Assembly: GCA_947259175.1 (NCBI GenBank) | Contig: CAMYKW010000011.1 | Span: 1 to 60,964, forward strand | Source: an uncultured Gammaproteobacteria bacterium | Lineage (GTDB): Bacteria; Pseudomonadota; Gammaproteobacteria; Arenicellales; JAANXG01 | Direction: 5' to 3' | DNA length: 60,964 nt | The notes under the pieces: generated by a model | Seen by the model: only the letters and a program-made list of their open reading frames with translations | What the model was told of the DNA's origin: nothing | The model's database searches: none | Program-made: the position numbers and the translations under genes | Part shown: in pieces, positions 27,342-35,726 of the stretch | Position numbering within the stretch: position 1 is the first letter of the stretch | How the letters are laid out: each line of letters starts with the position of its first letter

Positions 27342-28490
27342 TCAGCTGAATTCCGCTGCATCGAGCATTTGCGCAACAACCGTACGAGCCTCGAAATGCT
27401 CTTCCGCGATGGCCCGCGCCGCTCTGGCGTGAAGGCGGTAGTTCGTCTGCAACTGATCCAATCCTTCGAGGACGTCCTCGACTGTGGTAAACGATAACAC
27501 GCCTTCTCCAGTCGGGAGCCAGTCGCCAAATCCGGTGTCTTGATGCAGAACCGGCCGGCCGGCTCCAAGATAGCAAGTACTGCGATCGCTGAACCAGCCG
27601 CAGCGTGAAGCTACATATGCGTGTTTGGCGATGCCGAGGTCAGCGCCGGAGTCTGCAATGAACTTCTTGTAAGTATCAATCTCCAGCGAGACGCGCAGAG
27701 GATTGATCACCTCCCAGCCCTGCTCGCGCAGCTTATCCCTGGGCGCGGCACCGCCCACGGCCACCGCCAAGGGTTGGTCGGTACGGCGAGGCAGAGCGAA
27801 GAACGGCTTGAACGAGCGATCCTTGTAGCCATACACCTGCCCCCCAATATACACATCACTACCCGACGACCAGTTCATCAGAGTGGTTATCGGACGACCG
27901 GCTCGTGCGGGTGAGGCGGTCCATGAACGTGTTGCAACCACAGGGCGAGCCGGTAGCCAGCGCCGTCCTGCGCTGGGTACCGCACAGTCAGGCGCACCGA
28001 TACGGGTCGAGTAGGTGAATAAAACGGGGTAATGAGACAGCGTTTCATCGAGACCGCCGTCGAGCATTTTGCTCTGGGTAAACATCGGGTCTCCGTCTAT
28101 GAATGCGCGTCGCGGGCATCGCTCCAGTTCATCGAACCATGTTGGGTCCGCGAGGGTCAGCACAAATTCAGCTTCGTCGAGTGCGGACGAGAGATCTTGC
28201 CATCCAGCTCCGTGGCATTGGTTCTGCCGGTCGATGAAACTCCAACTCCCATTCGTGATGCCATAGGTCGCGAGTACATTCGCCAAGAATCTAAGGGCAT
28301 AATCCGGATTATCCGTCATTTTCCCCGCTTCGGGGTGGTAACATTCATTTGAATGGTTCAGGCGCTCGACGTAGTGTATGCGGTACCCGAGTTCCTGTAA
28401 TCCGGCAATGTAGTGCAGGTTGTACAAAGCCATTCCCGCAAGGGGTAACTTGCCGATAAAACCAACCACAATAGCAATTCGCTCAGTCAA
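27342..28490 (-). CDS. Cluster paralogue F: glycosyltransferase-like protein (GWFSxRS family)
   Basis: A 382-residue protein starting at a TTG (28490), supported by GGAG seven bases upstream and a stop codon not far before. It belongs to the six-member family of this cluster. The N-terminus reads IAIVVGFIGKLPLAGMALYNLHYIAGLQELGY, here cited in part as LAGMALYNLHYIAGLQELG; the middle has RRAFIDGDPMFTQ and DCAVPSAGRRWLPARPVV. The C-terminal hallmark is AKHAYVASRCGWFSDRS, then CYLGAGRPVLHQDTGFGDW and LPTGEGVLSF. The two-Rossmann layout and the late Glu/Asp-rich site look like a GT-B glycosyltransferase, but donor and acceptor are unknown. This copy is the most diverged in its acidic position (SGADLGIAK where others have E). 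Confidence 0.72.
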   Translation of the reverse strand: MTERIAIVVGFIGKLPLAGMALYNLHYIAGLQELGYRIHYVERLNHSNECYHPEAGKMTDNPDYALRFLANVLATYGITNGSWSFIDRQNQCHGAGWQDLSSALDEAEFVLTLADPTWFDELERCPRRAFIDGDPMFTQSKMLDGGLDETLSHYPVLFTYSTRIGAPDCAVPSAGRRWLPARPVVATRSWTASPARAGRPITTLMNWSSGSDVYIGGQVYGYKDRSFKPFFALPRRTDQPLAVAVGGAAPRDKLREQGWEVINPLRVSLEIDTYKKFIADSGADLGIAKHAYVASRCGWFSDRSTCYLGAGRPVLHQDTGFGDWLPTGEGVLSFTTVEDVLEGLDQLQTNYRLHARAARAIAEEHFEARTVVAQMLDAAEFS

Positions 28491-28572
28491 TCCAGCGCTC
28501 CGTTAGGTCAACTGCTGTAACGAGTCGCAGCACGATTTCTCCCGGTACTCAAAGCCTTACTTGCTGTGAACG

Positions 28573-28589
28573 TACCTATCCGATAGGTA
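28573..28589. promoter_or_regulatory. Perfect palindrome upstream of paralogue F
   Basis: TACCTATC-C-GATAGGTA is an exact 8-base inverted repeat around one base. It lies in the 123-base gap between paralogues E and F, about 85 bases before the TTG start at 28490. It could be a repressor operator or a short RNA hairpin; no T-run follows on either strand. Confidence 0.35.
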
Positions 28590-28613
28590 TAAGCTCCTCT
28601 GCGCTTGCAGCTC

Positions 28614-29801
28614 TCATGCACCTCCACTGTTCATAGATTTATCAATCAAGTCGATCAGTATTGTCTTGGATTCAAAGTATTGTTCAGCTATTTCTCTGGC
28701 TGCTTTGCAATGCATATTATACCTATCCGCCACGTCCTCAATTCCGGCAAGAGCTTCTTCCGGATTTGTAAATCCAATGACCCCGACGCCGGTCGGCAGC
28801 CAATCCGAAAATCCCGTATCTTGCACGATCACTGGCCGTCCACTTGCGAGATAGCAGACACTTCGTTCACTGAACCAGCCACTACGGCTCACGACGTAGC
28901 CGTGTTTCGCTACGCTGAATTCACCCTTAGAATCCCGGACGTACCTCTCATAAGTCGATGGGTCTATTGTAGGTTGACGAGGATCAATCAGCGTCCATCC
29001 GTTCTTTTGCAAGAGTTCTCGCGGCGGCTTGCCACCGCCCAGAGCCAGCTCCAGCCTCTCCGCAGTGCGGGTGGGAAGGTCCATGTACGGTCGGAAGGAT
29101 TCTGACTTCATACCATAGTTCCGGCCCTCGTAGTTGAGCGGCGTATAGCTTTCCCAAAGCATTACGGTAGTGAATTTCCCGTTTGGTCGACCGGGAGTTA
29201 TCGGGAGGGTATCCAGAACCACCGGTTGTCGCGTCGGGATCCAGGGCAAGCCGTCACTGGGTATCGTGCACTGATCAGAATTGATATTTTCAGCGAACGT
29301 CAGAAAGGCTGTGTGCTGCGATGCCAAGTGCATTCTGTCCGGTTGCGACAGATGCTTGATCTGCGTGAACGCCGGGTCTTCATCCACAAAGGCACGATTG
29401 GGAATGGACTGTACCCACGGTCGAACCGGGTTCGCACCGGCCAAATTCAACAACAAGTCGGCAGACCCGCATATCTCGCTGATTCGATCGGCGCATGGCC
29501 CAAGCCAAGTGGTGCGGTGGGCGTCGTAAAATGCCCACCGGTCACCGAAACCAATGGCATCCAAGCTTCGGCCTGCAAATTTGATTCCGTACGTAGGATC
29601 AGCGTCCGTGACGTCTCGTTTGGGGTCGTAGCAAGAAGGATAATCATCACTATCTTCCAGGAAGTAAACATCATGGCCGAGCCGCATGAGTCCCATCAAA
29701 TACTGAAGATTGCTCCACACCATTCCTCCTAACGGTCCGCGTACAATAAAACCCTCGACCACGATGCGCAGCCTTTCGCTATTGGGAGTGTGGCTAATCA
29801 T
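28614..29801 (-). CDS. Cluster paralogue E: glycosyltransferase-like protein (GWFSxRS family)
   Basis: A 395-residue member of the six-paralogue family. Signature segments are RGPLGGMVWSNLQYLMGL, GHDVYFLEDSDDYPSC, RAFVDEDPAFTQIKHL, DQCTIPSDGLPWIPTRQPVV, FTTVMLWESYTPLNYEG, and the C-terminal GEFSVAKHGYVVSRSGWFS, ERSVCYLASGRPVIVQDTG and LPTGVGVIGF. The terminal helices (HCKAAREIAEQYFESKTILI) close the domain as in GT-B enzymes. No signal peptide or membrane segment is seen, so it is cytoplasmic. It is closest in style to paralogues B and F. Role in sugar transfer is inferred from fold pattern and context. Confidence 0.74.
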   Translation of the reverse strand: MISHTPNSERLRIVVEGFIVRGPLGGMVWSNLQYLMGLMRLGHDVYFLEDSDDYPSCYDPKRDVTDADPTYGIKFAGRSLDAIGFGDRWAFYDAHRTTWLGPCADRISEICGSADLLLNLAGANPVRPWVQSIPNRAFVDEDPAFTQIKHLSQPDRMHLASQHTAFLTFAENINSDQCTIPSDGLPWIPTRQPVVLDTLPITPGRPNGKFTTVMLWESYTPLNYEGRNYGMKSESFRPYMDLPTRTAERLELALGGGKPPRELLQKNGWTLIDPRQPTIDPSTYERYVRDSKGEFSVAKHGYVVSRSGWFSERSVCYLASGRPVIVQDTGFSDWLPTGVGVIGFTNPEEALAGIEDVADRYNMHCKAAREIAEQYFESKTILIDLIDKSMNSGGA

Positions 29802-30101
29802 CCGACAACCGGCGTTCTTTGGTTCTCACGCTCTATCCCTCGATACATAGCATCATCATCGGCAACGACTCTATTCTATAGATATTTATTGCCACAGCGA
29901 GGGAGTTGGTGTGATCAGCGCGGGCAACTTTTCTTCGTTAAAAGAGTTTTTCGAATCTTGTCGAGAGTGGTAAACGTTCAGCCCGTTATCGATTCTGCTT
30001 GCGCGTCGGGGCGATGATAATAAGAACGTCAAACATTGTGTTAGCGCTTCCAAGCGTGGCGTGATAGTAATAGGCGGGATGGCACCGCATCGAGAACAAT
30101 T
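29802..30101. other. Intergenic stretch between second methyltransferase and paralogue E
   Basis: Three hundred bases with no gene supported. An AT-rich patch near 29870-29890 contains -10-like hexamers on the minus strand but no acceptable -35 partner. No hairpin terminator or repeat was noticed. Confidence 0.35.
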
Positions 30102-31118
30102 TCAACGTAGGTCCCAGATAACTAAGCGACCATTATTTAGTAGACATGGAAAGTTCGCGCGAAGATGTTCGTGAAAATTCGCATAGTAATCAAGCCACCA
30201 GAATGTAGGCCAACCGAAGACTATGTAATCCGCGCCTGCAGCACGCATTTGCTCCAGTTCCTGGATCGCTGTGTCGTCGTTGGGTGGTGGACCGTGATAA
30301 ATATCGTCGTGCTCAAGAAACGGAATGGTTCTCCTGACTGATGCGATCTTCGATCCGGTCCATTGCTCATCATCCACCAAAATTATCGTGGCGTTTGATG
30401 GGACCACTGAGATCAAGTCGCGAGCCGTGATCTCCATGCGGTGCCCGTCGACTTTGTTGAATGGTACGGGTTCATTAACGATACACGCAGCTAGCCCGCG
30501 TTCATAACCGGGGAGCGTCTGCACCTCAATCGCATCGCCGAGACAGGTCTGCCAGAAGGCGATGTGCTTCTTCTCCTCTTTTCGGTCTGCATCATCCAAG
30601 AGAATGATTGTGCCAGGTCGTGCAAAGTCCATGGCCTGATAAAGGACACCCAGCCGGCCGCCCAAAGCCAGGGGTGGACCGTCCACAAACACCAGATCGG
30701 CTGGTTGCGAAGTTTCAAGATTACGAGCATCGATGTGGTATACCGGAACCGTATTACCAGCGCACTGGCGGGCGACGAGGGGTGCGACAATCACCTTGCC
30801 AGCATTCTTTTCCAGGGTGGATTCAAGAGCGGCCATTGTGGTCCGTGCATAATCAGGATCATGATCTATCGACGTGATGCGGCAGTCTGGGTTTGCTCGG
30901 CTGCAAGCCCACATCATTGCCTGAGTGGACAAACCGGAGCCGAATTCGACAATTTGGCGCGGCGCTAAGCACCGGCAGAGTGCCACCAGAAAGCGAAGTG
31001 CATCGGGTGCGAGGGTCCATCCCGTCGGAATGAGCGGCGGTTCAATCTCAGAGAGGTCGACTTTAACCGCCTCGTCGTAGGCGGCAGTCAGAGCTAAACG
31101 CGATTCTTCGATCGTCAT
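30102..31118 (-). CDS. Methyltransferase-like protein with C-terminal GWPxFWWL domain
   Basis: A 338-residue two-domain protein. Residues about 30-215 form a Rossmann methyltransferase of the type using an acidic SAM loop: PRQIVEFGSGLSTQAMMW (54-71), ITSIDHDPDYARTTM, ADLVFVDGPPLALGGRLG and GTIILLDDADRKEEK. Residues about 240-338 are the domain shared with two other cluster enzymes: SNATIILVDDEQW, GPPPNDDTAIQELEQ, GADYIVFGWPTFWWLDYY and a terminal RLVIWDLR. The N-terminal domain differs from that of the other methyltransferase in the cluster, so the C-terminal domain has been joined to different catalytic partners. The acceptor is unknown. Confidence 0.8.
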   Translation of the reverse strand: MTIEESRLALTAAYDEAVKVDLSEIEPPLIPTGWTLAPDALRFLVALCRCLAPRQIVEFGSGLSTQAMMWACSRANPDCRITSIDHDPDYARTTMAALESTLEKNAGKVIVAPLVARQCAGNTVPVYHIDARNLETSQPADLVFVDGPPLALGGRLGVLYQAMDFARPGTIILLDDADRKEEKKHIAFWQTCLGDAIEVQTLPGYERGLAACIVNEPVPFNKVDGHRMEITARDLISVVPSNATIILVDDEQWTGSKIASVRRTIPFLEHDDIYHGPPPNDDTAIQELEQMRAAGADYIVFGWPTFWWLDYYANFHEHLRANFPCLLNNGRLVIWDLR

Positions 31119-31310
31119 GGCCGTAAGTGAACGCTATGCATGACTGACAACGCGCGCGCTCGGCGCCAAAACACTACGCTGACCGAGCTTATGGCTGATC
31201 GATCCAGGATAGATAACATGATGTACCGTATTTCGGTTGCACAACTGTAGCATTCGAAGTCTAGGCGGCTCCACAAGAATCCACGAAGGTCGCGTCTGAG
31301 TTCAAGACGC

Positions 31311-32048
31311 CTAATAATACTTGGTATCCATGTCGTATTCTTTAAGATCCCATCTCCGGTGTTTAGCATATTCCGTCATATTGCGATTCGGCATGGTTCT
31401 GCTTTTAGTTAAGTCAGCTATCACGAGATTGGGATAACAAACAAATGACCGATTGTGGTACTTCAGCGCCACGTTCCTTACCACGCCGTCACACTGGTAG
31501 TTTCTCTTTTCCAACTCGGTCAATATTCCACTCAATATCGCGACAGAAAAAGCATTAGCAAAAAGGCCATATGTGTGTTTTGTGGGCGCGTAGCATGTAT
31601 TGCGAATGTCGACGCCGTCCCATGACACTTGAGATGCCCCGAGGTACAGAACCTGCCAATCCGATACCGCGCGGATAATATTAGTATGGAAATCACTGTA
31701 TTTTTCCACAAAGTCTTTATGAAAGTAGATGTCATCTTGGAACACTATAATACTTTCATACCCGTGTGCGATGGCGTCTTGAAAAATCGTCATATAGGAC
31801 TTATGAACCCCAAACGCACCGTAACTGCGAAACAAGCCGTATTTGTGCGGTTCGAAACCTGGGGCGGTATCCAAATTCCTTCCCTTGTAATAATTAAATT
31901 CTTCTTTAATCGTGTTCCCGTCAATCGCCGGGAATCTTTGATGTTCTATATTCAGCTCGGCAAGTTTCTGTTTCAATAATTCATATTTCCATAAATCCGC
32001 ATCGAGATTCAGAACGTAGACTTTGGAAAACGTATCGTTAATCAACAT
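31311..32048 (-). CDS. Glycosyltransferase family 25-like enzyme
   Basis: A 245-residue protein of the LPS glycosyltransferase family 25 type: VYVLNLDADLWKYELLKQKL at the N-terminus (the KI..iNLd motif), FPAIDGNTI, SYGAFGVHKSYMTIFQDAI and the metal-binding acidic motif IIVFQDDIYFH, followed by VLYLGASQ and HTYGLFANAFSVAIL. It would add galactose or a similar sugar. The ATG at 32048 overlaps the preceding acyltransferase gene by seven bases. Its codon use is clearly more AT-rich than that of the flanking chromosome, pointing to recent transfer. Confidence 0.82.
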   Translation of the reverse strand: MLINDTFSKVYVLNLDADLWKYELLKQKLAELNIEHQRFPAIDGNTIKEEFNYYKGRNLDTAPGFEPHKYGLFRSYGAFGVHKSYMTIFQDAIAHGYESIIVFQDDIYFHKDFVEKYSDFHTNIIRAVSDWQVLYLGASQVSWDGVDIRNTCYAPTKHTYGLFANAFSVAILSGILTELEKRNYQCDGVVRNVALKYHNRSFVCYPNLVIADLTKSRTMPNRNMTEYAKHRRWDLKEYDMDTKYY

Positions 32049-32641
32049 CGGTCGGTAACGGGATTTAAACGCCTGATGACCCGGGCGGGGTCACCAACAA
32101 TGACTGAATAGGGTGGGACGTCTTCTGAGATTATCGTCTTGCATCCCACAATTGAACCTTCGCCCAGAGTCACGCCGGGCAGAATGACCGAACCAAAGCC
32201 GATCCAAACATTATCCTCGATGAGGACTGGCATGGATTCGTCTGGAGGAGGCAGCCAACGATTGGAATTTTGGGATGCGGCGCGAAGCGCCTGCCGACGA
32301 TTTACGACAGGGCAGTTAATTCCGGACGGAATGTCCGTGACAACCACCCCCCAGGAGAATAAACAGTGAGCGCCGATAGTGACGCGGTCATTGCAAACAA
32401 GATAAGTGTTATTGAGACAGGTGTATGCCCCAATATCAATCCGTCCATGCGGGCCAATAGCAAAGGTCGAGCGATTGTAGGCGCCAGAGGCTTTACCCAT
32501 GATGAGTCCAGGCTTTTTTGCTGAGAGGAACATTGCGAACGCGTATGAACTGTCGATATAAACGTCTTCGCCGATTTGGATGTTTGCAGGTATGGCGCCT
32601 CCGTACCAGTCGTACTCAAGGTGTTTGAGGTCTTCAGTCAT
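32042..32641 (-). CDS. Hexapeptide-repeat (left-handed beta-helix) acyltransferase, copy 2
   Basis: A 199-residue protein with the imperfect hexapeptide repeats of a left-handed parallel beta-helix (IGPHGRIDIGAYTCLNN, VTIGAHCLFSWGVVV, VLIEDNVWIGFGSVILPG, VTLGEGSIVGCKTIIS) and the usual C-terminal PPYSVIVGDPARVIRRL. It probably transfers an acetyl group from acetyl-CoA to a sugar. Its N-terminus (WYGGAIPANIQIGEDVYIDSS) matches that of the adjacent gene, so the two arose by tandem duplication and then diverged. It lies seven bases after that gene and overlaps the GT25 gene. Confidence 0.85.
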   Translation of the reverse strand: MTEDLKHLEYDWYGGAIPANIQIGEDVYIDSSYAFAMFLSAKKPGLIMGKASGAYNRSTFAIGPHGRIDIGAYTCLNNTYLVCNDRVTIGAHCLFSWGVVVTDIPSGINCPVVNRRQALRAASQNSNRWLPPPDESMPVLIEDNVWIGFGSVILPGVTLGEGSIVGCKTIISEDVPPYSVIVGDPARVIRRLNPVTDRC

Positions 32642-32648
32642 CGGGAAT

Positions 32649-33236
32649 TTACTTCACCAGTGAAGCGGGATTTCCGGCAATAACCTCATCGGGCGGGACA
32701 TCCTCGACGACGACCGCCCCGGGGGATACGACCGTGCCGCTACCTATTCGTACTCCCTTTAGAATTGTGGCGTTGTAACCGATCCAAACGTCATCCTCTA
32801 TTACCACTTCCGAAGCGGAAACTGAAGGTCGGCGTTTGCGGTCGCCGACCGGAGATAGTGCGATCGTGTCCGCCAACCGTGCTGCAGGGTCGAGCGGATG
32901 GAAATCCGAGTCGATGATCGTGACGCCCCCGGCGATGAACACTCGCGAGCCGATGATTATTCGGCGCGCGGCTACCAGCGAGGCGTTCGCCAAATAGCAG
33001 TCGCTGCCAATTTCTATAGTCCCGGATTCATCTGCGGCAAGAGAGGTACGCCACAGCGTGACGTTACTTCCGATGCGAAGTCCTACACGCGCTGTCGAAC
33101 GAAACTCCTTAAAACAGAATGTCGAATCTACGACACAGTTCGGGCCGATCTCAATGTTCTTCGGAATTTCTCCCGGATACCAGTCGCCGGAAAGGCGACC
33201 ACCTGGGAGCAGTGCGTGGAAGCGCGGCGTACTCAT
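32649..33236 (-). CDS. Hexapeptide-repeat acyltransferase, copy 1
   Basis: A 195-residue left-handed beta-helix protein: WYPGEIPKNIEIGPNCVVDS, LRIGSNVTLWRT, IEIGSDCYLANASLV, IIIGSRVFIAGGVTIIDSD, VVIEDDVWIGYNATILKG, VRIGSGTVVSPGAVVVED and IAGNPASLVK. DSDFHPLD carries the His typical of WbbJ/LacA-type O-acetyltransferases. It is a tandem paralogue of the next gene and starts six bases after the stop of paralogue D, so the series is one transcript. Different insertions between the repeats suggest that the two copies modify different sugars or positions. Confidence 0.86.
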   Translation of the reverse strand: MSTPRFHALLPGGRLSGDWYPGEIPKNIEIGPNCVVDSTFCFKEFRSTARVGLRIGSNVTLWRTSLAADESGTIEIGSDCYLANASLVAARRIIIGSRVFIAGGVTIIDSDFHPLDPAARLADTIALSPVGDRKRRPSVSASEVVIEDDVWIGYNATILKGVRIGSGTVVSPGAVVVEDVPPDEVIAGNPASLVK

Positions 33237-33242
33237 AGTGAT

Positions 33243-34433
33243 TCAATCCATCAGTTGTTCCAAAAACTTAGCGAGCACGACCGCGCTGTCGAAATAGTCC
33301 TCGGCCACCGCGCGCGCAGCACGGGCATGTTTAGCCGGCTCAGCTTCGATACGAGCGAGGACCTCCGCGGCGTGTGTCGCATCGTCGAATGCGAATAGAC
33401 CGGCTCCGGTGGGAATATACCTTGACCAGGCAGTGTCCTGAGTCACCACTGGCCGGCCGGATGCAAGGTAACATGCCGATCGTCCCGAGAACCACCCAGT
33501 GCGCGCTTTTACGTACGTCTCTTTGGCGACCGAAAGTTCACCCCTGGACGACTGGATGAAGGAACGATAACTGCGCCAATCCGGAACCGTCTCCTGCGGA
33601 TTGAGTACAGACCAACCATTACGTTGAGCTTGGTCCGTGGGAAACGGAGTGCCGCTAGTCTGTCCAACCGCCACTGCCAGAGCAATTGGCTCCACCAACC
33701 GGGGTAGCGTCAAAAGTCTTTCAAACTCCACGTTTTTCTGGCCCCAAGCTTCGCCTTCGAATTGCACGGGGGGCACCACGCTCCAGTTCATAACCGTACT
33801 GTAAGAGGCATTAGCTTGTTTGGGAGGATCAGAGTAGGGCCAGTGGCCAAGACAAATGGGCTGGCGTGTGGGGCGCCAGTCAATACCGCATCGAGGGACG
33901 CGGCAATCTGCAGCGCCGATATTTTCGCCGAATGTGAAATGATGGGTATGTGCGTGCACGAGATTTCGCATGCTGGACTCGCCCGGCGTGAAGGCGGTCT
34001 CTGTCACATATTGCATCTGAGTGAACATGGGATCTGAATCGATTAATGCGCGCATGGGAATCGCCTGGTATTCATCACGCATCACCGTAGAGCACGATAT
34101 ATTGACGAATATGTCGGCGCTGTTACACACTTCGCGTAACGTGTTCGTGCTCATGCCGAACGTCTCGTTGGTGACGGCATCACGATAAGCCCAACGGTCG
34201 GCGAGCCCGAACGACGTCATAATGTCTTGAACTAAAGAAACGTTTCTGGAGCAACTAACGGCCTCACCGGCATCCTCTTGGAAAACAGGCCACAACCCGG
34301 TGTCTTCCAAGTAATACACATCGCAGCCGAGTTCGGCGAAACCCAGAGGGTACTGAACGTAGTCCCACGTGGTTCCGCCCGCCTCGAGGAGGCCCAGGAA
34401 ACCGCCTACGATTATCCGCGGTTGTTCTGGCAT
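33243..34433 (-). CDS. Cluster paralogue D: glycosyltransferase-like protein (GWFSxRS family)
   Basis: A 396-residue family member. Visible signature segments are GCDVYYLEDTGLWPVFQED, RALIDSDPMFTQMQYV, DCRVPRCGIDWRPTRQPICL, YSTVMNWSVVPPVQFEGEAW, and the C-terminal GELSVAKETYVKARTGWFS, GRSACYLASGRPVVTQDTA and IPTGAGLFAF. The N-terminal glycine motif reads EAGGTTWDYVQYPLGF, differing from the GGMVW seen in other copies. The Gly in GRS replaces the Asp or Glu of the other members. The protein is cytoplasmic with no membrane segment. Glycosyl transfer is inferred. Confidence 0.73.
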   Translation of the reverse strand: MPEQPRIIVGGFLGLLEAGGTTWDYVQYPLGFAELGCDVYYLEDTGLWPVFQEDAGEAVSCSRNVSLVQDIMTSFGLADRWAYRDAVTNETFGMSTNTLREVCNSADIFVNISCSTVMRDEYQAIPMRALIDSDPMFTQMQYVTETAFTPGESSMRNLVHAHTHHFTFGENIGAADCRVPRCGIDWRPTRQPICLGHWPYSDPPKQANASYSTVMNWSVVPPVQFEGEAWGQKNVEFERLLTLPRLVEPIALAVAVGQTSGTPFPTDQAQRNGWSVLNPQETVPDWRSYRSFIQSSRGELSVAKETYVKARTGWFSGRSACYLASGRPVVTQDTAWSRYIPTGAGLFAFDDATHAAEVLARIEAEPAKHARAARAVAEDYFDSAVVLAKFLEQLMD

Positions 34434-34490
34434 AAAATTATCGAGATTATCGTCAGTCTGAGCTTGGCGCCGAGACGGAGTTATAAAGCA

Positions 34491-35708
34491 TCATAGAAGT
34501 CCCACTCGCCGTAAGATATCACCCACCACTCTTTCGGCCTCGAAGTACTCTCGCGCAATCTCGAGGGCGGCAATGGAATGGCGCTGGTACTCGTCGGCAA
34601 TATGCGCAATCGCGTCGAGTGCGTCGTCATGAGTTTGAAATGAGAACAAGCCCTGTCCTGTCGGAACGAACTTACCGAAACCCGTATCCTGGGTAACGAC
34701 CGGACGCGCGGCTGCCAAGTAACAGACACTGCGATCGCTGAACCATCCGCTTCGGGGACGAACGTACTGCTCTTTTGAGACGGTAAACTCACCCAAAGAC
34801 CTGTTGATGTAGCTATGGTAAGACTTTGGGTCTTCTAGCGTACCAGATGCGATCGTCCGCCAGCCGCACTGGCCGAGTCGGTCCAGGTCCTCTGCGTTGA
34901 TTGCTCCTACCGCGAGCTCGAGCGGAAGTCTTGACTCGTTAGGCAAGTCGATAAATCTCAAGAATTCATAATGCTTGCTCCAATGCCAGGCTTCGCCGTT
35001 CCAGATCACGTCTTTACTTTTATGTTTCCAGTTTGCCACGCTGGTGAGGGCCGCCCCATCAGGAGGATTGGTACGCGTTTGCCATAAATCGACGCAAACC
35101 GGGGGTCGTGTCGGCAACCACCTATATTTGACCACAGGCACGAGGCAATCCGCTGCGCCGAGGTTTTCCCCGTACGTAAAAAGATAGTCGTATGCGTCGA
35201 GCTCTTGTATATAAGTTTGATTGCCCTTAGCGACTTCAACTTGCTTATAGACAGGATCGGTTTCCAGATAAATCAGGCACTTTATGCTGGTGTCAACGTT
35301 CTCGAGTTCTTGCGCGCCACACAGGTTAATTACCGCGTCCGCCTCCCGGTATAGCCTGTTCAATCCCGAGCGATCGGTCGCGCCTACACAAGCGGCTTTA
35401 GAGTCCGGTCGGCCAAATACCCAGCGATCGCCAAGGCCTATCATTTCCATGAAACTTGCGAGCAGGCGCACATTGGCACCGAAGTTCTCCGTAGGGATGT
35501 AGGTCACGGGGTCGTAGAGAAGACGGTCTGAGTCTTCCACGTACCAAACATCAAATCCCAGGCGCCGCAGTGGAACGAGGTAATGATAGACCTGCCAGAC
35601 CATACCGCCGAAAGGTGAAGAAGCGAGCATCCCCCAAACGATAATTACACCGCGTGTGGCTGACGGGTATTCGTCCGGTCGAATGATATTGTCATCGGGC
35701 TTGGTCAT
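34491..35708 (-). CDS. Cluster paralogue C: glycosyltransferase-like protein (GWFSxRS family)
   Basis: About 405 residues. The second in-frame ATG (35708) is preferred because AGAGGA lies six bases before it, whereas it touches the ATG at 35714. Signature segments are SPFGGMVWQVYHYLVPLRRL, FDVWYVEDSDRLLYDP, CLIYLETDPVYKQVEV, DCLVPVVKYRWLPTRPPVC, and the C-terminal GEFTVSKEQYVRPRSGWFS, DRSVCYLAAARPVVTQDTG and VPTGQGLFSF. The conserved middle aspartates are partly changed (ETDPVYKQ for DxDPxFTQ), which hints at a different donor or acceptor. It follows paralogue B by 18 bases. Confidence 0.74.
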   Translation of the reverse strand: MTKPDDNIIRPDEYPSATRGVIIVWGMLASSPFGGMVWQVYHYLVPLRRLGFDVWYVEDSDRLLYDPVTYIPTENFGANVRLLASFMEMIGLGDRWVFGRPDSKAACVGATDRSGLNRLYREADAVINLCGAQELENVDTSIKCLIYLETDPVYKQVEVAKGNQTYIQELDAYDYLFTYGENLGAADCLVPVVKYRWLPTRPPVCVDLWQTRTNPPDGAALTSVANWKHKSKDVIWNGEAWHWSKHYEFLRFIDLPNESRLPLELAVGAINAEDLDRLGQCGWRTIASGTLEDPKSYHSYINRSLGEFTVSKEQYVRPRSGWFSDRSVCYLAAARPVVTQDTGFGKFVPTGQGLFSFQTHDDALDAIAHIADEYQRHSIAALEIAREYFEAERVVGDILRRVGLL

Positions 35709-35726
35709 CTTCATTCCTCTGTAACG

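Noticed and set aside
29790-30017. Plus-strand frame of 75 codons in the gap before paralogue E
   Set aside because: No ribosome-binding site or domain and opposite to the direction of the whole block.
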